Assembly: GCA_026419705.1 (NCBI GenBank) | Contig: JANZYY010000086.1 | Coordinates: 1 to 12,794, forward strand | Direction: 5' to 3' | Length of the DNA: 12,794 bases | Source: Fischerella sp. | Lineage (GTDB): Bacteria > Cyanobacteriota > Cyanobacteriia > Cyanobacteriales > Nostocaceae | Shown here: positions 6,259 to 12,565 of the stretch, in pieces | Position numbering within the stretch: position 1 is the first letter of the stretch | How the letters are laid out: every line of letters begins with the position of its first letter | The notes under the pieces: generated by a model | What the model was told of the DNA's origin: nothing | The model's input: only the letters and a program-made list of their open reading frames with translations | Database searches by the model: none | Program-made: the position numbers and the translations under genes

Positions 6259-8211
6259 ATGGCGCAACAACAGCAAACTATTTTAATCATTGATGATTGT
6301 CCAGAAGATCGCCAAGTCTATCGCCGCTACATCCAGCAAAACCAACAACATCACTACACGATTTTGGAAGAGGAAACGGGAGAAAGTGCCTTGGAATTAT
6401 GTCGGCAATTTCATCCCGATTGTATCTTATTAGACTTTCTTTTGCCAGATATGGACGGGCTAGAATTTCTGGCGGCATTGAAGCAGCAAATTAACAGAAC
6501 TATGCCAGCTGTAATTATGTTAACAGGGCATGGTAATGAAGCAGTTGCCGTGCAAGCTATGAAAAGCGGCGTTCAAGACTATTTAGTTAAGGGAGATATT
6601 ACAGCAGAACAACTGCGTTTCACCGTCCAGTCTGCGATTAAACATGTCCAGCTACGCCAGCAACTAAGACATAGCGAGGAACGCTTCCGTACTTCTGTAG
6701 AAAATATGCTCGACTGCTTCGGCATTTTTTCAGCGATTCGGGACGAAGCGGGGGAAATTGTAGACTTCAGAATAGACTATGTGAACGCTGCAGCTTGTGA
6801 AGCTAACCGCATGAGCAAGAAAGAGCAGTTAGGTAAAAGGTTGTGCGAAATTTTACCCTGGCATCGAGAACACGGCTTGTTCGATCGTTATTGCCAAGTT
6901 GTTAAAACGGGTGAACCTTTTATCAAAGAATCACTGACTTACACAGACTTTTATGGCAAACAGCAGTTAACTAGAGCTTTTGATATCCGAGTGACCAAGC
7001 TGGGAGATGGCTTTGTCGCAGCTTGGCGAGATGTTACAGAGAAAAAGCAGACAGAAGAAGCTCTGCGGGAGAGCGAGGAACGCTACCGCTTTTTGTCTGA
7101 GGCGATACCACAACTGGTTTGGATTTGCAGTGCAAATGGTGAATGCGAATATCTCAATCAACGATGGTATGAATTCACCGGACAAACTGTTGAGCAGGCG
7201 ATGGGGTTTGGTTGGTTAGAAGTTGTGCATCCAGACGATATCGAGCGAGTGATGCAGGTATGGACACAGTGCTTGCACACAGGAACACTTTATGAAGTTG
7301 AACTACGCTATCGCTGTTATGACGGAACTTACCATTGGTACTTGGCCCGAGCCTTGCCTAAAAAGGATGAGCAAGGACGGATCGCAAAATGGTTTGGCAC
7401 AAGTACAGATATAAACGAACACAAACAACTAGAAGCTGAGCGTACTCGTCTTTTCCAGCTTGAGCAAGCGGCTCGAGCCGAAGCGGAAGCAGCAAATCGT
7501 GCCAAAGACGAGTTTGTCGCTATGGTATCCCATGACCTACGCTCTCCTCTCAATGCCATTCTTGGTTGGATCAATCTGCTGCGAACTCGTAAACAGGATC
7601 AAGCTACAACTATGCGCGCTCTGCAAATTATCGAGCGCAATGCCCTGTCACAAGCAAGACTCCTGGAAGACTTGCTGAACATGTCCCGTATACTTCGGGG
7701 CAAACTAGAACTTCAACTATGCCAGGTCAATCTCGTTACCATTATACAGGCGGCGTTAGAAACCGCTTATCCTTCTGCGAATGTCAAAAACATTCGTTTG
7801 CAGTCTAGTCTGGACGACTCAGTTCCACCGTCTATCGGCGATCCAAATCGTTTGCAGCAGGTTTTAGGAAATTTGCTTTCTAACGCTATTAAGTTTACTC
7901 CTGAAGGAGGGCGGGTGGAGGTGCGGCTGGAATGCTTATCTGGTGAGAAGGTGGGGAAAACCATCACCCCATCTTATGCCCAAATCACTGTCAGTGACAC
8001 AGGAGTTGGTATTAGCCCTGATTTTTTGCCCTATGTTTTTGAGCGTTACCTTCAAGCAGACTCTCATAAACCAAATAAACAAGGTGGTTTAGGATTAGGT
8101 TTAGCGATCGCCCGCCATATAGTAGAACTGCATGGCGGAACTATTCAAGTAGCCAGTCATGGTGAAGGCAAAGGAGCTACTTTCACGATTTTGTTGCCAC
8201 TTAAGTGTTAG
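6259..8211 (+). CDS. REC-PAS-PAS hybrid sensor histidine kinase
   Basis: This 650-aa soluble kinase has an N-terminal receiver at about 7-128 (D12/D13, phospho-acceptor D59 in LLDFLLPDMDG, T89, K111), a first PAS at about 140-262 and a second PAS/PAC at about 272-392 (ending FGTSTDINEHKQLE). A short coiled linker follows, then HisKA at about 415-480 with H425 (MVSHDLRSPLNAILG) and an HATPase at about 525-648 with N542, DTGVGI (580-585) and GGLGLGLAI (609-617). No membrane segment is seen, so it is cytoplasmic. The ATG lies 2 bases after the regulator stop, within the AGGTAG ribosome region, pointing to translational coupling. A receiver at the N-terminus lets it be controlled by phosphorylation, plausibly making it a second stage downstream of the phytochrome. 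The PAS ligands are unknown; no heme- or flavin-binding signature is visible. The stop TAG lies inside a heptad repeat. Confidence 0.95.
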   Translation: MAQQQQTILIIDDCPEDRQVYRRYIQQNQQHHYTILEEETGESALELCRQFHPDCILLDFLLPDMDGLEFLAALKQQINRTMPAVIMLTGHGNEAVAVQAMKSGVQDYLVKGDITAEQLRFTVQSAIKHVQLRQQLRHSEERFRTSVENMLDCFGIFSAIRDEAGEIVDFRIDYVNAAACEANRMSKKEQLGKRLCEILPWHREHGLFDRYCQVVKTGEPFIKESLTYTDFYGKQQLTRAFDIRVTKLGDGFVAAWRDVTEKKQTEEALRESEERYRFLSEAIPQLVWICSANGECEYLNQRWYEFTGQTVEQAMGFGWLEVVHPDDIERVMQVWTQCLHTGTLYEVELRYRCYDGTYHWYLARALPKKDEQGRIAKWFGTSTDINEHKQLEAERTRLFQLEQAARAEAEAANRAKDEFVAMVSHDLRSPLNAILGWINLLRTRKQDQATTMRALQIIERNALSQARLLEDLLNMSRILRGKLELQLCQVNLVTIIQAALETAYPSANVKNIRLQSSLDDSVPPSIGDPNRLQQVLGNLLSNAIKFTPEGGRVEVRLECLSGEKVGKTITPSYAQITVSDTGVGISPDFLPYVFERYLQADSHKPNKQGGLGLGLAIARHIVELHGGTIQVASHGEGKGATFTILLPLKC

Positions 8212-8273
8212 TTGTTGGTTGTTTGTTGTTTGTTGTTGGTATTTCTAAACACAACCAACCAACAACCACCAAC
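8208..8273. repeat. Heptad-repeat hairpin between convergent genes, possible bidirectional terminator
   Basis: Four heptads of the type TTNGTTG run from 8208 to 8235, followed after a short loop by three of the type NANCAAC (8253-8273). The two halves are inverted, giving several pairing registers, for example GTTGGTTGT (8214-8222) with ACAACCAAC (8251-8259) and GTTGTTGG (8232-8239) with CCAACAAC (8259-8266). The first heptad includes the stop TAG of the kinase (8209-8211); the guaA stop follows at 8279-8281. In RNA it would form a stem between the convergent genes, but without a strong T-run. The heptad organisation matches cyanobacterial short tandemly repeated repetitive (STRR) sequences. 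Confidence 0.65.
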
Positions 8274-8278
8274 AAAAT

Positions 8279-9907
8279 CTATTCCCACTCGATAGTTCCA
8301 GGCGGCTTGGAAGTAATGTCGTAAACTACCCGGTTCACCCCTTTCACTTCATTAACAATCCGGTTAGAAATCACTTCCAGTACATCGTAAGGCACACGCG
8401 CCCAGTCAGCAGTCATGCCATCTTCACTGGTGACGATGCGTAAGACGATGGGATAAGCGTATGTACGGCGATCGCCCATGACGCCCACACTCTTGATTGG
8501 TAGCAATACAGCAAAGGCTTGCCAATATTTGTTGTACAAACCATGTTGGTTGATTTCTTGCCGCACGATCAAATCCGCATCCCGCAAAATCTTTAATCTC
8601 TCGGCAGTCACCTCGCCTAAAATCCGAATCGCCAAACCAGGCCCGGGAAAGGGATGGCGTTGTACGATTTCTTCTGGCAAACCAATTGAACGGCCGACTT
8701 TGCGGACTTCATCCTTAAACAGTTTCCGTAGTGGTTCTACGAGTTTAAATCGCAAGTCTTTGGGCAAACCGCCAACGTTATGATGGCTCTTAATTTTTAC
8801 CGCTACTCGTTCGCCTGTTTGCGGGTCGACGTTGGTATCGGCAGACTCAATCACGTCCGGATAGAGCGTGCCTTGTGCTAAGTAATCAAAAGGCCCTAAC
8901 CGTTTTGATTCCTCCTCAAAAACCTTAATAAATTCGTGTCCAATTATACGGCGTTTTTCTTCGGGATCGGTAACGCCACTGAGAGCCTTGAGGAAGCGAT
9001 CGCGAGCGTTAACGTACTCTACAGGAATATGAAACTGCTCTTGGAATACCTTCAGCAATCGCTCTGGCTCATACTTGCGCATAAAACCTTGGTCAATAAA
9101 TACACAAGTCAGTTGCTCGCCAATGGCTTTATGCAATAAAAAGGCTAGCGTCGAAGAATCCACCCCTCCAGATAGTGCTAACAGTACCCGCTTGTCACCG
9201 ACTTTGGCACGAATTTCACGAATTGATTCTTCTACAAAAGCAGCTGTTGTCCAGGTGGGTTCACACTCGCAGATATGGTAAACAAAATTACGCAGCAATG
9301 GCAAACCACCGATAGAATGCACCACCTCTGGATGGAACTGGACACCATAAAGTTTGCGATTGTGATCGGCGATCGCAGCACAGGGAGTATTTTCTGTATG
9401 TGCCAACAATTCAAACCCTGGTGGCATTTTTGTGACTGAGTCGCCATGACTCATCCACATGGTTGTACCATCTTCAACATTGGTAAATAAGTCTGTCGGA
9501 TCGTCTATATACAACGAAGCCTTGCCATACTCGCCTCGTTCAGCTCTTGCGACTTCCCCACCTAGTTGTTGCACCATCAGCTGCATACCATAGCAAACAC
9601 CCAAAATGGGAATTCCCAAATGCCAAATTTGTGGGTCACAATGGGGAGCACCTTGGTCATAAACTGAACTGGGACCACCAGAAAGGATAATTCCCTTGGG
9701 ATTAAGTTTTCGTAACTGTTCGATTGTAGTACGGTAAGAGAGGACTTCCGAATAAACCTGAGTTTCTCGAATTCGGCGAGCAATCAGTTCGGAATACTGA
9801 GAACCAAAATCGAGAATAACAATCATTTGGCGATTGATTTGCCTCAAAGGCTCTAGTGCTTGAGGCGCTTGTTGTGTTTGTGTTGGTAGGGTCACCGCTG
9901 TACTCAT
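8279..9907 (-). CDS. guaA: GMP synthase (glutamine-hydrolysing)
   Basis: This enzyme converts XMP, ATP and glutamine to GMP in the last step of guanine nucleotide synthesis, in the cytoplasm. At 542 aa it carries a class I glutamine amidotransferase domain (about 28-215) with catalytic C105 (GVCYGMQL), H192 and E194 (GVQFHPE), then an ATP pyrophosphatase domain with the P-loop SGGVDSS (246-252), and the C-terminal dimerisation domain with HPFPGPGLAIRILGE, ending PPGTIEWE. All catalytic residues are intact. It has a tail of about 27 residues before the conserved MIVILDFGSQYSEL; a start at M28 would give a protein closer to the E. coli length, but cyanobacterial forms with such a tail are common in my experience, so the upstream ATG is kept. 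No strong ribosome site precedes either. It is monocistronic here, convergent with the hybrid kinase. Confidence 0.98.
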   Translation of the reverse strand: MSTAVTLPTQTQQAPQALEPLRQINRQMIVILDFGSQYSELIARRIRETQVYSEVLSYRTTIEQLRKLNPKGIILSGGPSSVYDQGAPHCDPQIWHLGIPILGVCYGMQLMVQQLGGEVARAERGEYGKASLYIDDPTDLFTNVEDGTTMWMSHGDSVTKMPPGFELLAHTENTPCAAIADHNRKLYGVQFHPEVVHSIGGLPLLRNFVYHICECEPTWTTAAFVEESIREIRAKVGDKRVLLALSGGVDSSTLAFLLHKAIGEQLTCVFIDQGFMRKYEPERLLKVFQEQFHIPVEYVNARDRFLKALSGVTDPEEKRRIIGHEFIKVFEEESKRLGPFDYLAQGTLYPDVIESADTNVDPQTGERVAVKIKSHHNVGGLPKDLRFKLVEPLRKLFKDEVRKVGRSIGLPEEIVQRHPFPGPGLAIRILGEVTAERLKILRDADLIVRQEINQHGLYNKYWQAFAVLLPIKSVGVMGDRRTYAYPIVLRIVTSEDGMTADWARVPYDVLEVISNRIVNEVKGVNRVVYDITSKPPGTIEWE

Positions 9908-9960
9908 GATCGGGAGAGTGTGTGAATTTAAATAGAAATCGTTGCTCTATGGTCTAATAG

Positions 9961-10054
9961 ATACCATTTGTGCGCTCAGGCTTGTAAGGTCAAGTAAATC
10001 CCACACAAACGCGAATAAAGAAGCGTTCATCTAGCCTACGTATATAAATGGTAT
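9961..10054. repeat. 94-bp element bounded by ATACCATTT/AAATGGTAT
   Basis: Perfect 9-bp inverted ends (9961-9969 and 10046-10054) enclose 76 bp with no open frame. The right end continues as TATATACGTAGG on the minus-strand side, a tail I associate with dispersed AATACCATTTATATACG-type repeats in cyanobacteria. No clear target-site duplication flanks it. It lies about 54 bp upstream of the guaA start and therefore in or next to its promoter. The same core occurs at 267-286. Confidence 0.4.
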
Positions 10055-10203
10055 TAAAAAGAAAAAATTACCCTAGAGTGGTTACTAAAAAATATTTATT
10101 GGGGTTTGTCGTGATTATTCATAATAAATTAACATAATTTTGCGATTAGCGAACAACCTGTTTTGCTCCTGACTAGAATTTGATGAACGCGCTTGAACAG
10201 AGA

Positions 10204-10237
10204 GTGGGGGATTGGGCATGGAGCATGGGGATTGGGC
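10204..10237. repeat. G-rich heptad array (STRR-like, ATTGGGC type)
   Basis: Five consecutive units, four of 7 bases and one of 6, begin at 10204, 10211, 10218, 10225 and 10231, with consensus AT(T/G)GGGC. This resembles the STRR1 class described for Calothrix (CCCCART on the other strand). It is immediately followed by a few AT bases and then the CAA/CTA heptad array at 10249. Confidence 0.6.
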
Positions 10238-10248
10238 ATTGAAAATAA

Positions 10249-10304
10249 CCACCAACCAACAACTACTAACCACTAACTACTAACAAATGGCTATTGACTA
10301 TTGA
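10249..10304. repeat. Heptad array (CNACTAA then CTATTGA units) abutting a stop codon
   Basis: Eight exact 7-base steps run from 10249 to 10304: five units of the CNANNAA type, one diverged unit (10284-10290) and two identical CTATTGA units (10291-10304). The next unit would begin CTA, which is the TAG stop of the minus-strand gene at 10305. The array is therefore in register with the gene end and lies in its 3' untranslated region. Confidence 0.65.
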
Positions 10305-10604
10305 CTAAACTCCAACTTGAGCTAGTAAAACCTGCATATCTTCCCAAGTCAGTCCTTGTTGAATATAACGGGGTGCTTCTGGATGATAAGGGCTAACTAC
10401 TCGGTCAATGTTGAGAATTTTCGCCTCCTCCGGCAAGACAGGTACATCCGGATCGAAGGATGTAGGACGCATCAAAGAACTAGAGAAGCCTTTATATATA
10501 GCTATTTGATCTTCCTCGCCAGCAATTTCCACTCTCACCAACAAGACTTCTTGGGGACGCTTGATGGTGTATTTTTCTAGTCTTTTACCTATAGAACTTT
10601 CCAT
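10305..10604 (-). CDS. Conserved 99-aa cyanobacterial/plastid-type protein (DUF7734-like)
   Basis: This 99-aa soluble protein has the features RPQEVLLVRVEI, IYKGFSSSLMRPTSFDPDVPV, ILNIDRVVSPYHPEAPRYI and a C-terminal helix LTWEDMQVLL. It resembles a small family conserved in cyanobacteria and plants that I believe is DUF7734; the family name is from memory and not certain. The predicted shape is a small beta-rich domain followed by one helix. There are no catalytic residues, cysteines or membrane segments to suggest a reaction, and function is unknown. The start is the ATG at 10604; there is no Shine-Dalgarno sequence, but a TATAAT lies about 10 bases upstream on the minus strand (10613-10618), implying a very short leader or an alternative promoter. 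It is on the same strand as the DUF3177-like gene upstream, 102 bp away across a repeat array. Confidence 0.8.
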   Translation of the reverse strand: MESSIGKRLEKYTIKRPQEVLLVRVEIAGEEDQIAIYKGFSSSLMRPTSFDPDVPVLPEEAKILNIDRVVSPYHPEAPRYIQQGLTWEDMQVLLAQVGV

Positions 10605-10636
10605 TAATAAAAATTATACAAATCAACTTGCTTCTG

Positions 10637-10706
10637 TTAGTTGTTGAGGGTTAGTAGTTGTTTGTAAAAAACCAACACCCAACAACAAACAACTAACAAC
10701 AAACTT
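10637..10706. repeat. Heptad-repeat inverted array between two minus-strand genes
   Basis: Ten 7-base steps cover 10637-10706: four of the TTAGTTG/TTGTTTG type, an A-rich centre (10665-10671), then five of the C(C/A/T)AACAA type. The halves are inverted, with an 11-bp perfect pairing between 10635-10645 and 10688-10698. It ends exactly where the TAG stop of the DUF3177-like gene (10707-10709) begins. The hairpin could act as a 3' end or stabiliser of that mRNA; the T-run on the minus strand is inside the loop, so classical termination is not assured. Confidence 0.6.
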
Positions 10707-11300
10707 CTACTGCGTAGCAGAACGTCCCTGCTTACCCAGCTTAACCAAGACAAAATAGCTCAAATAAAGCACGTAAATTACTAAACAAATAATACTGAGA
10801 ATGCCGAGAAAGCCAGCACTGGTATTGGGATGAAAAAATTCTTTGAATAGCAAAGGAGCTTCAAACCAGACACTACAATTGGGATTATTGCTAGGATTTG
10901 CAGAAAAAGCACAACCCAAAAAAGGTATAAAGGCAAGCGAACCTAAAATACAATAGATAGTTGTCGCCCATCGCCAAGAAGTAAAAGTCAGCTTTAATGG
11001 TCCGTTGGGTTGATACTCAATTTCATCGTTAAGATCCACCCAGAACCAAAGAGTAATGGGTATGAGGATGCGACCCATAAACCCTGAAAGGAAACTCACC
11101 GGATACTGGGCAATCATTAAGTAAACAGTAATAGCCAATAAACTTGATACCCGCCAGTAAATCGTTAGCAAGCGTTGCATTCCCTCAGCTTTTTGCACAA
11201 ACGCCCAAATCAGCAAAATCAAGGGAAGAATCACTGTAAATAATACTGCTAGCCGATAGTCCATCCAAACAAAAGGGCGAAACCAAACTTCCTTGTCCAT
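10707..11300 (-). CDS. DUF3177-like integral membrane protein
   Basis: This 197-aa protein resembles the cyanobacterial DUF3177 family (from memory), whose function is unknown. About five hydrophobic segments are visible at residues 15-35, 46-64, 70-89, 110-131 and 162-186. The N-terminal MDKEVWFRPFVWMDYRLAVL is aromatic-rich, as in the family, and WFWVDLNDEIEYQPNGPLK lies between the third and fourth segments. A loop with C130 and C142 (FLGCAFSANP...NPNCSVWF) may be on the outer or lumenal side and could form a disulfide. The ATG has a good AGGA ribosome site six bases upstream. It has its own promoter (11354-11382) directly after a terminator, and heptad repeats follow its stop. No catalytic motif is visible. 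Confidence 0.85.
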   Translation of the reverse strand: MDKEVWFRPFVWMDYRLAVLFTVILPLILLIWAFVQKAEGMQRLLTIYWRVSSLLAITVYLMIAQYPVSFLSGFMGRILIPITLWFWVDLNDEIEYQPNGPLKLTFTSWRWATTIYCILGSLAFIPFLGCAFSANPSNNPNCSVWFEAPLLFKEFFHPNTSAGFLGILSIICLVIYVLYLSYFVLVKLGKQGRSATQ

Positions 11301-11353
11301 AATCTTTCCTAAAGCTGATAACTTACTTCACTTGAAAGCATAAAAATCACAGA

Positions 11354-11382
11354 ATTGTATTTTTGATAAAACGGCTAGCCAA
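11354..11382 (-). promoter_or_regulatory. Sigma-70-type promoter for the DUF3177-like gene
   Basis: On the minus strand TTGGCT (11382-11377) and TACAAT (11359-11354) are separated by 17 bases, matching 4/6 and 5/6 of the consensus. Transcription would begin near 11347, giving a leader of about 47 bases to the ATG at 11300. It lies immediately downstream of the terminator at 11393-11416, a normal arrangement for insulating the gene from upstream transcription. Confidence 0.5.
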
Positions 11383-11392
11383 TAGCTTAACG

Positions 11393-11416
11393 AAAAAGTC
11401 AAGCTTTTAGCTTGAC
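11393..11416 (-). terminator. Intrinsic terminator, minus strand
   Basis: On the minus strand an 8-bp perfect stem GTCAAGCT/AGCTTGAC (11416-11409 and 11405-11398) with loop AAA is followed directly by five T (11397-11393). The plus strand lacks a T-run after the stem, so it is directional. It ends transcripts coming from the CP12 side, 405 bases beyond the CP12 stop, or a separate small RNA starting in between. Confidence 0.7.
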
Positions 11417-11821
11417 ATCAATACAGGATTTTAATTTTTCCTGATTATTTGCACACTACCAGAAAAATTTAACTGGAAAGCGTGGTTGCGATTTCACAAA
11501 AAAACAAGCAGTCCCAAAGATCTTGGAGTCACATGTTGCAACATTTACCGGAAATATCAGGGAAAAGTTGGCAACTCACCCCGATCGCTTGCGTGCTTGT
11601 CACCCCCAAACTTATCTGGAAAAATTTGGTAGTTTATTTTTCTTGAGTAAAGTCGAGAGAAACTTACACTTCCTACCCTCTGTCTCCGTATAATTACGAG
11701 ATAAACAAACAAGGCAAAAAGTGTGGAATTTTATGCTCGACCAAAGTTTGAAGATGCAAGATATTGGTAAACAGATCTTTGTTACTTGCTTGTGAGTGAA
11801 AAAACTTAACTTCCTTGATTT

Positions 11822-12043
11822 CTAGTCGTCATAAACACGACATTCATCAGCTTCAGGGTTATCATCACAATATTTCTCGAAAGCTGTTTTGGGCTTAGCT
11901 TGCTTCTGATGGGAAGCTTCTGCTTGCAGTTCTTCTACTGCATCCCAAGCAGCAGCACATTCAGCAGAATCGCTACCTGCTGTATCACAGACAGCACGAG
12001 CTTCTTCAACTTCTTGTTCGATTCTTTCTCGGATGTCGGTCAT
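11822..12043 (-). CDS. cp12: CP12, redox regulator of the Calvin cycle
   Basis: This 73-aa, largely disordered acidic protein bridges GAPDH and phosphoribulokinase into an inactive complex when its cysteines are oxidised in the dark; thioredoxin reduction in the light releases the enzymes. Both cysteine pairs are present: C19/C29 in the N-terminal half and C59/C68 in the C-terminal half (EKYCDDNPEADECRVYDD). The core AWDAVEEL (32-39) is intact. Length is that of the canonical cyanobacterial CP12. The frame is open 22 codons upstream, but the ATG at 12043 gives the standard family N-terminus MTDIRERIEQEVEEAR and is chosen. A TATACT lies about 30 bases upstream. It is divergent from the FIST gene and stands alone; CBS-domain fusions of CP12 seen in some cyanobacteria are not present here. 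Confidence 0.96.
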   Translation of the reverse strand: MTDIRERIEQEVEEARAVCDTAGSDSAECAAAWDAVEELQAEASHQKQAKPKTAFEKYCDDNPEADECRVYDD

Positions 12044-12073
12044 AGTTGTATTCTTACCGTGTGTTTTAATACT

Positions 12074-12100
12074 AGTATAGAAAAAGTACAAGAAAGGCAA
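12074..12100 (-). promoter_or_regulatory. Candidate cp12 promoter
   Basis: On the minus strand TATACT (12079-12074) matches 5/6 of the -10 consensus; TTGCCT (12100-12095) is a weak -35 at a short spacing of 15. The predicted start gives a leader of about 24 bases. A 10-bp palindrome ATACTAGTAT (12069-12078) overlaps the -10 and could be a regulator site. Confidence 0.3.
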
Positions 12101-12362
12101 TTTTTGCACTATTCCTAATTATTCTAGCCATATTAGCTGCTAATTTAGTATTTGCGATTCATACTCGAGCGTGAATATAGCAAATATGTATGAGCACAGA
12201 TGCTCTATTTAACTTTATCTTTTCATCTTTTAGGATTTTGTAGACTATCAACTTGAGAAGAGGGATTATACAATATTTTTATATGTATTTAATGGGGAAT
12301 AGCAACCCTAGCTTTTTGCGATAAATAATAAAGGGTAAAGGACTGACTTCACATCGGTGTAG

Positions 12363-12491
12363 TGGCGTGACCAAACTAGTTTAGTACATAAATATAAACC
12401 TTGTGGTGTGGACTGTCCCGTCCACACCAAACGGGCTAGAGACCCATCCCATCATTAAGCCATCATGCAACAAAACCGTCTTGTCACGCCA
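12363..12491. mobile_element. MITE-like element with 9-bp inverted ends and 4-bp flanking repeat
   Basis: TGGCGTGAC (12363-12371) and GTCACGCCA (12483-12491) are perfect terminal inverted repeats. GTAG directly precedes the left end (12359-12362) and directly follows the right end (12492-12495), as a target-site duplication would. The 129-bp element has no open frame and contains the strong hairpin at 12404-12429 and the palindrome AAACTAGTTT (12373-12382). No transposase is nearby, so any mobility would be supplied in trans. The short duplication could arise by chance, so the call is tentative. Confidence 0.5.
12404..12429. repeat. Strong hairpin TGGTGTGGAC/GTCCACACCA
   Basis: Two perfect 10-bp arms (12404-12413 and 12420-12429) flank a 6-base loop TGTCCC. 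It is GC-rich in an AT-rich setting, so it stands out and would be very stable in RNA. Palindromes with GTGGAC...GTCCAC recur in Nostoc-like genomes in my recollection. No T-run follows on either strand. Confidence 0.65.
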
Positions 12492-12508
12492 GTAGGATGT
12501 AATATTCT
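12481..12508 (+). promoter_or_regulatory. Possible promoter for the FIST gene, -35 within the MITE end
   Basis: TTGTCA (12481-12486, 5/6 match) and TATTCT (12503-12508, 4/6 match) are separated by 16 bases, giving a leader of about 50 bases to the ATG at 12566. The -35 overlaps the right inverted repeat of the candidate element at 12363-12491. Confidence 0.3.
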
Positions 12509-12565
12509 TGTTTTCCAAGATCAAAATAAAAAACACTACTAGCCGCATAAAAAAGCGTAAGATTC

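Larger units (their letters stand above)
9908..10304. other. Repeat-rich spacer upstream of guaA
   Basis: This 397-bp region holds the guaA leader, an inverted-repeat element (9961-10054), and two adjoining heptad arrays (10204-10237 and 10249-10304). The part between 10055 and 10200 is AT-rich without an obvious gene or RNA. A TTGACC near 9989-9994 on the minus strand could be a -35 for guaA, but no well-spaced -10 follows, so I do not call the promoter. Confidence 0.55.
11301..11821. other. Spacer between CP12 and DUF3177-like gene; possible long 3' UTR or small RNA
   Basis: This 521-bp region contains the promoter for the DUF3177-like gene (11354-11382), an intrinsic terminator reading the same strand (11393-11416), and about 400 bp between that terminator and the CP12 stop with no gene. 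Within it are a 12-bp perfect palindrome ATGTTGCAACAT (11533-11544) and a TATAAT (11689-11694) on the plus strand with only a weak upstream -35 (TTACAC, spacing 19). A 20-codon plus-strand frame at 11733-11795 is too weak to call. Confidence 0.5.
12044..12565. other. Divergent spacer between cp12 and the FIST gene, containing a MITE-like element
   Basis: This 522-bp region contains the cp12 promoter region near 12074-12100, a candidate mobile element at 12363-12491 and a possible promoter for the FIST gene at 12481-12508. The part between about 12110 and 12350 is AT-rich with no gene. A minus-strand frame over 12484-12747 is only the antisense of the FIST gene start. Confidence 0.55.

Noticed and set aside
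8478..8783. 101-codon plus-strand frame inside guaA
   Set aside because: Lies wholly antisense to the strongly conserved guaA coding sequence.
1440..9376. Seven GCGATCGC octamers as possible regulatory sites
   Set aside because: They are HIP1 sites, highly abundant in many cyanobacterial genomes and mostly within coding regions here; useful for taxonomy, not for regulation.
10204..10706. CRISPR array suggested by regular short repeats
   Set aside because: The repeats are contiguous heptamers with no spacers and no cas genes; they fit STRR-type tandem repeats.
11733..11795. 20-codon plus-strand ORF downstream of a TATAAT
   Set aside because: Weak -35, no ribosome site and no conservation evidence; probably chance in AT-rich sequence.
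12044..12109. 22-codon N-terminal extension of CP12
   Set aside because: Hydrophobic and basic residues unlike any CP12; the ATG at 12043 gives the canonical start, and the likely promoter lies inside the extension.
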